This document shows positions 1 through 8,277 of a DNA stretch of 10,859 nt, in pieces. The notes under the pieces are model-generated. The model was not told the origin of the DNA. It did not search any database and saw only the letters and a program-made list of their open reading frames with translations. Each line of letters starts with the position of its first letter. Within the stretch, counting starts at the first letter, position 1. The DNA comes from Ochromonadaceae sp. CCMP2298. Its lineage: Eukaryota; Sar; Synurophyceae; Ochromonadales; Ochromonadaceae. Both the position numbers and the translations under genes were made by a program. Location: contig MU634666.1 in assembly GCA_026770595.1 (NCBI GenBank), positions 1 through 10,859 of the forward strand. The letters run 5' to 3'.

Positions 1-38
1 AAAGTGGAAAATCTGCAGCTTCATCGAAAGTTTTTGAG

Positions 39-187
39 AAAACCAGGGGTTCTTTTGTGGAAGGCGGTGGCTTTTTTGGCCGTGTGATACCCAATTTGCG
101 CAAACCGTAAATAAAAACCAGAAGTTTTTTTTGAGAATGTTGGTTTTTTTTCCCGTGTGATACCACCCTAAGCCTTAAAATTAAGGT
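39..187. repeat. Two diverged tandem copies, about 74 bp each
   Basis: The block AAAACCAG recurs at 39-46 and 114-121, and CGTGTGATACC recurs at 81-91 and 154-164. A poly-T run lies between the two blocks in each copy. The offsets of 75 and 73 bp indicate one duplicated unit with small indels. The source of the duplication is not evident. Confidence 0.6.
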
Positions 188-266
188 CAATTTTGACGAA
201 TTTTGCGCTGAATTTCCCGATATTTTGCCGTGCCGAAAATGGTCGGTTTCTCTCGAAAAAAACTTG

Positions 267-324
267 GAATTCCCTAGGGATTTTGCTCGAAATGCTGTGA
301 ATTCCCAAGGGATTTTGCTCGAAA
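267..324. repeat. Direct repeat, two 26-bp copies
   Basis: Copies lie at 267-292 and 299-324 with a 32-bp period and differ at one base. Each begins GAATTCCC, continues AGGGATTTTGCTCG and ends in AAA. The sequence TGCTCGAAA also leads into the adjacent 10-bp array, so the two repeats probably arose by the same slippage process. Confidence 0.75.
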
Positions 325-329
325 ACGAG

Positions 330-398
330 AAATGCTCGGGAAATGCTCGAAAATGCTCGAAAATGCTCGAAAATGCTCGAGATGGTCGAAAATGCCGG
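330..398. repeat. 10-bp minisatellite, about 6-7 units
   Basis: The unit is AAATGCTCGA. Three central copies (351-380) are exact, the flanking copies carry one to three changes, and the period is a constant 10 bp. The period is not a multiple of three, so all frames cycle through the same few residues. This explains the repetitive ORFs seen on both strands. Confidence 0.8.
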
Positions 399-399
399 G

Positions 400-920
400 T
401 TGCCTGCCGGCATTTGGCGCCAAGGGCTACTCCACATTGCCCACAAAGGCAATCACACCTACATTGACTCTATCGCCCAGGCGTTGACTGGCGCGCAAGA
501 TAATGAGCGCTTCCGTGAAGGACAACGAAGAAGGACAACGAAAACGCCTGATCGCTGGACTTCGGCGAAGTTCGAGCAGCTGGAGGTGTTGACAAACGAC
601 GAAGTGTTCTTAAGGTACTTCTGGGGAGGAGACTCGAGGAAGGAGTTACGAATGAGTAAGTTGCAAGAATCGCTGTTGCCTTACAACTGGTCCCAATCCT
701 CTGTCGTCTGTGTCGCCATCCCTGGTCCTTATCCCTGGTCTTTATCCCTGGTCCTTAGCGTGTTGGCAAACATACGCGTACGTGGAACGGGTAGCAAGTA
801 CGACGATCAATACGGAGCGATAGGAATGAATCGATGCTTGCAGTTTGGTGTTCTCCGCTCGGACCTCGACTTTTCGCACGCCGGTGGCTCGGCACGCTCC
901 AACAGCTGCCCACTATAGAT
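400..920 (+). other. Open frame of uncertain status
   Basis: A plus-strand frame stays open from the 10-bp array to a TAG at 916-918. The part from about 400 to 720 has a fairly normal amino-acid mix, including a stretch reading FLRYFWGGDSRKE. I recognise no family. The only ATG starts lie inside the minisatellite, and part of the frame is another tandem repeat (718-756). It could be a gene remnant, an exon of an unrecognised gene with splice sites I cannot place, or chance. I do not call it a gene. Confidence 0.2.
718..756. repeat. Three tandem 13-bp units
   Basis: The unit ATCCCTGGTCCTT occurs at 718-730, 731-743 and 744-756 with no gaps. The middle copy has a single C-to-T change. It lies inside the uncertain open frame at 400-920. 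Confidence 0.9.
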
Positions 921-2016
921 GAGGTAAGCTAACTGCGGAAACTTCGTATAGTTTGTAAGTGGTGGGGTGGCCCATAGGCCACACCCCACGGCAAAGTCAT
1001 GAAGTGCGGGTCTCATTCTAACTATCTTTATGCGCGCACACACATGCGCACCACCACCACACCACCACCACCATCACCACACAGACAAGCACACGCACAC
1101 AGTGCACACAAACAAACAACGTTTGTTCGGCACAGCAGGAAACTCCATGCTTCTTTGCCATTCCTGCATGCCAGGTGAATAGGGCAGCCCCAGTTCACTG
1201 ACTGGGCGGATGATTGCTCTTTCCACCCAATATCGTACGCGTGCCCACGTCAAGCGGGTATTGGTGCCTGGATCGGCAGAGCAAGCGGGTAGTGTGACGC
1301 GCACGTATCATAACTGCTATTGGACGTTGTTGATGAGCGATTCATAACTTCTGGCTCGGCAATCTATGCTGCGATGATGGCAATGTCTCCTACTCCTGCA
1401 CCCGCAGCAGCAGCAGCGAACAGCAGCGAAAACAGTTTTGTCGGCCGCTGTACGACGTACCTGCGGCATTCCAAGCACCAGCGGGAGCCACAGCAGCAAC
1501 AGCAGCGATATAGAACCAGAGCACCACAACCACAAGCAGCGGGGGCGTAGCTAACATCATCGGTCTGCAGAGCTTCTCTGCTTGCACCTTTACGTCTCCG
1601 TCTGGCCACTTCCCTCCTGTTGGGTTCATCGCTCGTGACCTCTCTCTGTGGCAGTGGTTTCCAGGTGCACTTTCTGTTGTCCTCTCTTTTGGACCTGGCG
1701 CTGCTCGGGGCGGCATGTGACAGCGCGCGTAGGTGGTGGGGTGGGGTTTGGGGTGGCGGCTTGGTGGTGGCAGAATTGGGTCACGAGTCCAATCCTGCGT
1801 CACGAGTCAGTGAAGGGGTCTAGATACTGCGGAAGTATGGATGGTCTGGTATTACTGTAATCCGAAAGTGCTACTACCACGGAAACTGTCTTCTCAAGAT
1901 CCGTTTTGGGGTTCCAAAAGCTTGGCGAAACCTGGCGCAGAATTCTGGGTTTTGAAAAACGGCCACAGAAAATTCAAAAAAATGGGAGGAGGATAGAAGA
2001 GCAAGGAGAGGGAAGA
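921..2016. other. Intergenic low-complexity region upstream of the SYCP2-like gene
   Basis: No gene is supported. The region contains a CA/CAC tract at about 1034-1110, a CAG-rich tract at 1402-1508, and a G/T-rich stretch at about 1730-1780. ORFs over the CAG tract translate to poly-Ala/poly-Gln on one strand and hydrophobic Leu/Val/Cys runs on the other, as expected from a trinucleotide tract. The right end presumably holds the promoter of the downstream gene. I see no convincing TATA box. Confidence 0.5.
1034..1110. repeat. CA/CAC microsatellite
   Basis: An imperfect mixture of CA dinucleotides and CAC trinucleotides occupies this stretch, with purine-pyrimidine alternation at GCGCACACACACATGCGC (1033-1050), a sequence type that can adopt Z-DNA. 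No coding role is apparent. Confidence 0.75.
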
Positions 2017-2166
2017 ATGGCAAGCGCTTCATCCAGCCGATTGAGCCGCACATCACAGCGACACATCAGCGACACAAATCAAACCCAATTCTGTATCGTG
2101 GCATTCGCACCTGCCCAATTCTCAAGAGTGTCATTCGCATCTGTGAGAACGACAGCTGCGACGAGA

Positions 2167-5100
2167 ATGGCGTCGAAGTCGAAGAATCCGTTCGTTGGCG
2201 ACATTCGCGCTTGTCTCAAGGCGTTGAGCGAGCTCGCAGGTAGCCCTATCACGCAAAATGTGCTGAAGAATTTGAACGGGATGATGAGGAAGTACATCGA
2301 AGAAGCCACCATTCCCTTCGAGTTTTCGGAGAAGATCCTCACCGCCATATTTAAAGTCATGGAGACCCAGACTCGTGAAGGAGTCTTGCTGTTTGCGAAT
2401 TCCCGCGATTTTTTCAAGCTGCTGACTACCATTGTGAGTGACTACAGCGCTAAATTGGCTACCGGAGTCCTGCTCTCTCAAAGCAGTCGGTGCTCCTTCT
2501 CTAGTCACACGTGCTTTGAAGTGGCGCTCTACATCCTCCTTGCGTTAGTTGACAATAGCCAAGTCTTGGTCGCCACTGTCACTGCAATTCAAGGTCGTGA
2601 TATGCATCAGTTTTTGAGCGCTGTGGGCGAGGCTCTGCTGGTCGATCACCTCTACGTGTCTCAGGTAACCTGCAATTGATATCATTCAGTTGCCGCAGTT
2701 TATATTTCGTCCACTTACCTTTTCTTAAACCTCATTTCAGGAGCTGGGGCTGGAGATCATAGCTCGTGTGGCTCACTACTACTTGGTAAACGGCGACCCC
2801 GAGTTCAAATCCATCCTGGAGGTCGTACCGGTAACGATTCATTCTTCTCTGCGAGAGGCTGGCGCGATCACTGCGCTCCTGCGTAACATGCGGCCTCTGC
2901 TGAATAGCATAAACTCAACGAACGCAAACGTCTCGAGCTACAAGTTCGCAAAGTGCAAGATCCGCAAGAGCTGGAGGCAGAATGAGGGTCCGAGTCTGTT
3001 GGACAGGAAGGTGGACTGGCTGGACGTGTGCAGAGACGAGGTGTGCTTTACCCTGATCGACGAGGCTACGGTGATAAGGTTCCCCTACGGCTTTATCAGC
3101 AGAGTGCACTCTCAGAACAAGGAGATTGAGGTGAGCGCATTGCCTCAACAGCTATATTCTCTTCTAACACGCTCACCGATTCGAATCACAGATCGTCTTC
3201 CAGTCCGGCATCGCGCCCAAGAGACTGTGGGACTTCCTCGACATCAAGGACAGGCCCCCTCCTGACGGAAATCTCTCGCTCATCTTCGACTTCGGGAAGA
3301 GGACGTCTGAGGTAAGTACGATGCTTGGGGGGGTTGTGCAGCTGCGTGACTAATTAAGTACCCCGCGTCTTGTTTCGTAGGATGATCTGCAGGAGATGAA
3401 GACGTTCATCGATCGGCGGGTGGAGCAGGAAGGCGAGAAGTTCGATGCACCCAAAGGAGGGAAATTTTCAGGTTAGTGATGCTGTCGACTGCTCAACTAT
3501 TTCGCCAGCTAATAAGATGTTGTATTTAGTCGTCTCTAACAGGGATCGCAGTCCATTTGCGATTGCGGAGGCGTTGGATAGGGAGGCCAAGGATGACTTC
3601 CGACAGGCAATAGTGAGTCCTCGCTCAAGCTCAACGCACCACCCGAAGACCGCCGTAAAGGCTGGGGGGATGAAGAATGCAGGTGAGGACGATGTATATG
3701 TTGCTATACATAATTCAATCTCACCACAGCTTATCATCCATACGCAGGGTTGTCGTCGCCATCGAGCATTAGCTCACCCGAGATGGAGGCGAACAACAGC
3801 AACTCGTCCGAAGGTAACAACGACATCGCACTCATATCCAAGCATCCGTCCCATATACTGATAAATCTTACTGAATACGCGAAACAGAAGGAAAGCCTGC
3901 TAATAAGCCGGGCCCGGATTCCTTGCTTCTCCTCGCTAAGTGTGCAGTGCCGTCTCAGCCTCAGGAGATCCCCAGCAAGAGCGTCAGAGGTACTATATCA
4001 CCTTGACGTCTATGCTAAGTGTAGAACTGACATTTTCTCTCATCTGCATCAACAGGAAACGGGAGACTGCGCTCGGGGGTGGACACGCTCGCTAACCTTG
4101 AAGCCAACACGACCTCCCGCCGCTCCAGTGCACCTCCGAAAGCCACCAAGGCCAAGAGCACCAAGGGCGGGAAGGCGAAGCCCATCAGCGCTAGGCCGTC
4201 ACCCGTACCCCAAAAGGTAACGTCCGGTGCGAAGGCGAAGGCGAAGGTTGCGAGCAATGCCAAGCCCGCGTTCGACATCATGCCCGACGACGCCGACGCA
4301 CACGAGAAAGACTTCCAAGATGGCATGTGCGACTCCCCTGCCGCTGGCGACCAGTTTGAGCCTGTGTACGATGACGACGAGAACGCTCCGGTCGCTAAGC
4401 CCCAACCTATGGGCACGAAGGGCAAGAAGGGCAAGAGGGGCAACCCCGGCAGTGCGAAGAAGCCTCTCCAGGACGTGACTAACCAGCCAAGCAAGTCCGA
4501 CGCGTCTGCCCAGAGGCCCTTCTCTCCCAGCACGAAAGCTACCGCGCGCATGAGAACGTTGCACCCCCAAGCTGCCGCGTCTCCGGTCCGTGATCCCGTC
4601 AGACAGGCACTCTACCCTCCGTCGCCAGCCCCGTCAGTCGCAAACACCGCCAACAGCAAGCGCAAGTACGGAACGGCCTTTAAAGCCTCTCCTGGCGGTG
4701 TGAACTCGAAGATCCTCGCGAACACGGATTTTGATTTCTCCGCTGATGAAGACGTGACCGGAGCTGATGATCAGGTCGCCATGCGCACTAGAGTCAACAA
4801 AAAGGTACGTATTCATTCGCATCAGCTTATCATATATGACATATTCTAAGTATTCTCCTTCCCCTACCTGTACTGCAGGTGGGAAAGCCTGCAGCGACCC
4901 TGCAGCGTGGCCTACCGGTGCACTCTGGTCGTAAGCCTGCTGTGGCCGCTGCGACCTCTGCCAAACGTGGAAAAAAGACCACCGCGAAGGCTGTCGAGGA
5001 CGATAGCGAGTCAGAGAACGATGAACCTGTCACCAAGTCTACTGCGCGTAAGCCCCCGCTGCCTCGTGCTACGACTGGAGGTCGGGGGAAGAGCGCCAGG

Positions 5101-6844
5101 CGCGAGAGCATTGCCGAGGTAGAAGACGAGCCCTATGAGTCACTGCAAGACATCATCGAAGACTTCGATTCGCACAATGACTACGCTGCTGCGCCTGCCG
5201 AGATGCTCTCTCCCCCTGCGAAGCGCGCACCCGGTCCCTCTCGTGCTCGTGCCCATGTGCCTGCCCCCACCCTCGATCTCGCTGCTCGCCCCGCCACGGC
5301 CAAAGCCTCTGCTAAGAAAGCAATTCCGTTGAACACTGCTGTGAGTGCTTTGGATGCGTCAGGAGGGCTGCCCCCATCTCGCATGCGCTCAGCAAGCGCA
5401 CTGAAGAAGCAGGCCTTGGAAATTGCGCCAGTTGCTGCAGGCATCGCAGTGGCGTCTGACGCCAGAGCGAGCGTTCGCAAGCAGCCAGCTCCCCGTGAAG
5501 CGCGCGCTGAAGAGCCAGAGGTCAGAGCGCCAGTCTCCTCCCCCCTCAACGCCACGCGTGACTCTGCTGCTGAACTTCAGGCTGAGGGCGATGCTAATGT
5601 GGACGACGATCACGCTGTAGCCGATTGGGGCGATGACAAACCGATCCCTGTGGCATGTGTGAGGACCGACAAGCTCCCACCCGGTGCAAGCTCCGCAAGC
5701 CTCTCTTGGAGAAGGACAACCAGCACGACTACCGTCACTGAGCCCACTGCAGGTGTATCGACACTGATCTCGGCGCAGCTGCGGGCCTCGCGGATGGAGC
5801 TGAGCTCGATGCAAAGCCCCAACAAGAACGGCGTCCCTCAGCACGATCTACTGCATCATCAAGAGTCTGATGCGATCGCCAAGCCAAAGGCTAAGTCCGC
5901 TCATCAGTCGCTGCAAATGGAATCGTTTACTCAAAACTTCAATCTGACTCAAGGTTCTAATGCTAGTGAGGTCGACGGTGGCTCAGTAGCCAGCGAGCAG
6001 TCGCTGCAGAAGACGGCCAAGCCTACTGCTAAGATGTCTAAGGCAGCTGCCTCGTCGGGCAAGCGCAAGAGACTCGAAGAGGTGGAGGAGGAGTTGGAAG
6101 GTGACGATCATGACCTAGGGTCGAGCGATCAGAGCGGCAGCAGCAGAGAGGATGACGCCTTCCTCTCCACGTGAGTACACACTATCGCACTCTATTCGAT
6201 CCCCCACCATCTATCCTATTATTCCTCTCACCTTCACCTCTTCTCCACTCATGATACCAGAATTCTGGCAGAGATCGTACAGATGCAGAAGGAGCGCGCT
6301 AAAAGAAAGAGAAGGAAGGTTCTGGCGGTAAGTTCAAAAGTGCCGCACGATTGCACATCGAGAACTTTCTCATTTATGGGACATTAATTTCATTTCCACC
6401 TTTCATTTACACGGCCTGCAGAACATCGTGATCAAGGCCACAGCTCAAGTCACCTCATTCTTAGAGCAGTGGAAGAGCTTCGCGGAGAACAGCTGCAGCG
6501 GCCTGCAGCAGTCGCTAAATGCGCAGCTGGAGAGCCTGTGCAGCTCTGCAGACACGCTGGCCGAGGATCTGGGCCGAGACAACGACTCGTTTCTGCACAG
6601 GGACCACGTCGCCGAGCAGGAGCTGCAGAACATCGAGCAGGAGGCCATTGCGCTGAGAGCAGAGGTGAACTCCGCTGCTGGCCAGTACCGCACGGAGGAG
6701 ACGAAGCTGAAGAACGAGCTGTCGGCCATGAAGATTAAGGTCCTGGACACTGCCAAGAAGGCCATTTCGATGCACAGGGATGTGTCCAAGCAGAGCAACA
6801 AGAACCAGAACAAGGAGCTGTTGAAGGCCCTCAAGAACATGTAA
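2167..6844 (+). CDS. SYCP2: SYCP2-like meiotic chromosome axis protein (11 exons)
   Basis: Exons: 2167-2664, 2741-3130, 3192-3311, 3381-3471, 3530-3682, 3748-3813, 3888-3989, 4056-4804, 4879-6170, 6261-6327, 6422-6844. They join in frame to about 1316 aa. Ten GT-AG introns of 58-94 nt separate them, several with ACTAAT/CTAAC-like branch sites. Residues 1 to about 225 are helical and Leu/Ala-rich, like the SYCP2 armadillo-like domain. Residues about 228-355 look like its PH/Spt16M-like domain: VDWLD, FPYGFISRV, IEIVFQSG and a final LSLIFDF strand. Residues about 360-1150 are disordered, first Lys/Ala/Ser/Pro-rich and then acidic. KRKRRK (1168-1173) is a likely nuclear signal. Residues about 1155-1310 form a coiled coil. 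SYCP2 and its relatives Red1 and ASY3 build the axial element of meiotic chromosomes, and the coiled coil would pair with an SYCP3-type partner. ATG 2167 has a strong context (A at -3, G at +4). ATG 2017 is in frame without a stop and would add 50 low-complexity residues. Family assignment rests on domain order and remembered similarity. The exon 5 boundaries are least certain. Confidence 0.62.
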
Positions 6845-6866
6845 AGCACTATCGGCTATGCCCCTT

Positions 6867-6896
6867 ACCAACGCTCCGGAAACATGGAGCGCTGGT
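6867..6896 (+). other. Hairpin just after the SYCP2-like stop codon
   Basis: ACCA-A-CGCTCC (6867-6877) is complementary to GGAGCG-C-TGGT (6886-6896). This gives an 11-position stem with one A/C mismatch and an 8-nt loop, GGAAACAT. It starts 22 nt after the stop codon, so it lies in the 3' UTR and could influence mRNA 3'-end formation or stability. No function is shown. Confidence 0.6.
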
Positions 6897-6930
6897 GATG
6901 CTGCTTTCTTACCTATTGATTTTTAGCTTT

Positions 6931-6988
6931 TGATTTACGGAGAGGAAATTTGCGATAAATGATTTGCGGAGAAGGATTTAGCAATAAG
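6931..6988. repeat. Two tandem 29-bp units
   Basis: Units at 6931-6959 and 6960-6988 match at 22 of 29 positions without gaps. Both start TGATTT, followed by CGGAGA one base later, and end in a TAA-containing segment. They lie between the SYCP2-like gene and RRP41, in the presumed 3' UTR or spacer. Confidence 0.65.
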
Positions 6989-7276
6989 CGCTCCGCAGAC
7001 AGGGGAGGGGGGTGCCTTCCACCGGATGAAATTGAACAAGTCACAACGCTTAGTGGTGCTTAGCCATTTTTTTCTTCTTCATCAAATCCAAAATTTCTGA
7101 GACCCAAAATTAGTCAGGATTCCCAAGCAGCCAGGGGGGACTCTTTTCTTCCTCCAATCAATCCTGCAATTATCCAAACCCCTGGAACCCTGCAAGTCTA
7201 GAAGCTGCGAAGACAGAGGAGGGGCACACTCCGTATTACTTGCGGTCAACTCTGAGCACACAACTTCAGCTGGGCC

Positions 7277-8253
7277 ATGCAGAACCTCGAAATTCTTGCA
7301 CTGGCGGGGCTGCGCGTTGACGGGAGGAGGCCGGAAGATCTGCGAACGATGCAACACAAGATGGATTGCGTCGTCGGAGCTGACGGTTCGGCATACATCG
7401 AGCAGGGCCTCAATAAGGTTTTGGTGATGATACATGGCCCACAGGAGCCAAGGAAGAAGACGGTAGATCACTCTGCTGAAAAGGTAGGTGGGGCATGCAA
7501 GCGTCGCCGATGATTCGCTGTATCTCGTAACTTTTCCTTCTTCTCCACTACACCTCGTTTGGCAGTGCCATGTTGTCTGCCGAGTTTCCCAAATGCCAGG
7601 CAGTGGAACGGACTGGAAGCAAAGAAAACCGGTAAGATAGCGCCCCCGCATGTTCTGCTGTGTTTCCCATTGTTGTACCGCAGCCGGGTATCTGACCTCG
7701 AAGCTCTTACTGATCTCCTCAGGGCGACAGGAGGACGATGGAAATCGAGCATACTATTTGCCAAATAGCGGAGGAGATGGTGATGCTAGAGGCATATCCC
7801 CGGGCAGACCTGAACATCGTGGTGCACGTACTGGAGTCGGACGGGTACAGTTCGGACCGACTGCTTGTACTGTTGTACGACGCAACCATGCTAACTAACG
7901 CTTACCTTCGCACCTCTATCCCCAGGTCTCTTATATGCGCTATCATCAATGCTCTCTGCCTTGCGCTGATAAACGCCGGTGTTTCCATGTACGATATGGT
8001 GGTGGCGTGCTCCGTGGGGTACGTGGGGCAGCAGTTCTGCGTGGACGTCACTCAGGTCGAGCAGAACTCTGGGGGAGCCTTCCTCCCTGTAGTGATAAAG
8101 GCGCAATCCGAAGACATCATATTTATGCAACTGGACAGTAGACTATCCCTAGAGCTGCTAGACGACGCCATGGCTGCGGGCATTGGGGGCTGCAAGAGGG
8201 TGCAGGCGTATATGGAAGCCGCCATCCGCAAAGACACAATCACCCACACATAG
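7277..8253 (+). CDS. RRP41: RNA exosome core subunit RRP41 (EXOSC4/Ski6), 4 exons
   Basis: Exons 7277-7483, 7566-7631, 7723-7844 and 7926-8253 join in frame to 240 aa, close to the usual 240-250. The protein is an RNase PH-fold subunit of the six-member ring of the nuclear and cytoplasmic RNA exosome, where RRP41 pairs with RRP45. Family hallmarks in order are GLRVDGRRPEDLR (11-23), ADGSAYIEQG (35-44), GPQEPR (54-59), KPGDRRTMEIE (90-100), VVHVLESDG followed by LICAIINALCLALINAG (124-150), and QLDSRL near the C-terminus. Introns are 82, 91 and 81 nt. The third contains CTAACTAAC before its acceptor, and removing it restores the family spacing between ESDG and SLICAI. At the position of the catalytic Asp in archaeal Rrp41 (GEAD) and plant RRP41 (GGAD), this protein reads GGAF (Phe184), so it is probably not phosphorolytic, as in animals and yeast. 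The stop lies 24 bp from that of the convergent POT1 gene. Confidence 0.95.
7845..7925 (+). other. In-frame, stop-free intron of RRP41
   Basis: This 81-nt intron starts GTACAG, ends CCCCAG and contains a CTAACTAAC branch-site match. It is a multiple of three with no stop in the reading frame. Retention would therefore insert 27 residues after ESDG instead of truncating the protein. No known RRP41 has such an insert at this conserved site, as far as I recall, which supports calling it an intron. Confidence 0.85.
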
Positions 8254-8264
8254 CTAAGTTTTCT

Positions 8265-8270
8265 TTTATT
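8265..8270 (-). promoter_or_regulatory. Poly(A) signal AATAAA of the POT1-like gene
   Basis: AATAAA on the minus strand begins 8 nt after the TAA stop of the POT1-like gene. Cleavage 10-30 nt downstream would fall at or inside the RRP41 stop region, so the two 3' ends would overlap. Confidence 0.5.
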
Positions 8271-8277
8271 AATGTAT

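Larger units (their letters stand above)
1..470. other. Gene-free repeat-bearing intergenic stretch
   Basis: I see no gene here. The stretch is rich in A/T runs and carries three separate local duplications, listed individually: a diverged pair of about 74 bp, a pair of 26-bp copies, and a 10-bp tandem array. Both strands give open frames across the array, but these have the periodic composition expected of translated simple repeats and no recognisable domain. Confidence 0.6.
6845..7276. other. Intergenic region between the SYCP2-like gene and RRP41
   Basis: This 432-bp spacer holds the hairpin and 29-bp repeat listed separately, and a pyrimidine run at about 7066-7081. The right half must contain the RRP41 promoter and 5' UTR. 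I see no TATA box and no canonical AATAAA on the plus strand. The minus-strand ORF over 7082-7651 runs across RRP41 exons and is a shadow. Confidence 0.5.

Noticed and set aside
330-398. CRISPR-like array
   Set aside because: The 10-bp units are contiguous with no spacers, and the genome is eukaryotic. It is a minisatellite.
1390-1803. Minus-strand ORF with a hydrophobic Leu/Val/Ala segment resembling a membrane helix
   Set aside because: The hydrophobic run is the reverse translation of the CAG tract at 1402-1508. There is no start context or domain support.
1906-2166. Longer N-terminus for the SYCP2-like protein, starting upstream of 2167
   Set aside because: The frame is open but its first ATG is 2017, and the extra 50 residues are Ser/Thr/Arg-rich with no family match. 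I kept ATG 2167 and noted 2017 as an alternative.
4015-4570. Minus-strand ORFs over the SYCP2-like exon 8
   Set aside because: They are shadows of a GC-rich Lys/Ala exon. The plus-strand frame continues smoothly through splice junctions on both sides.
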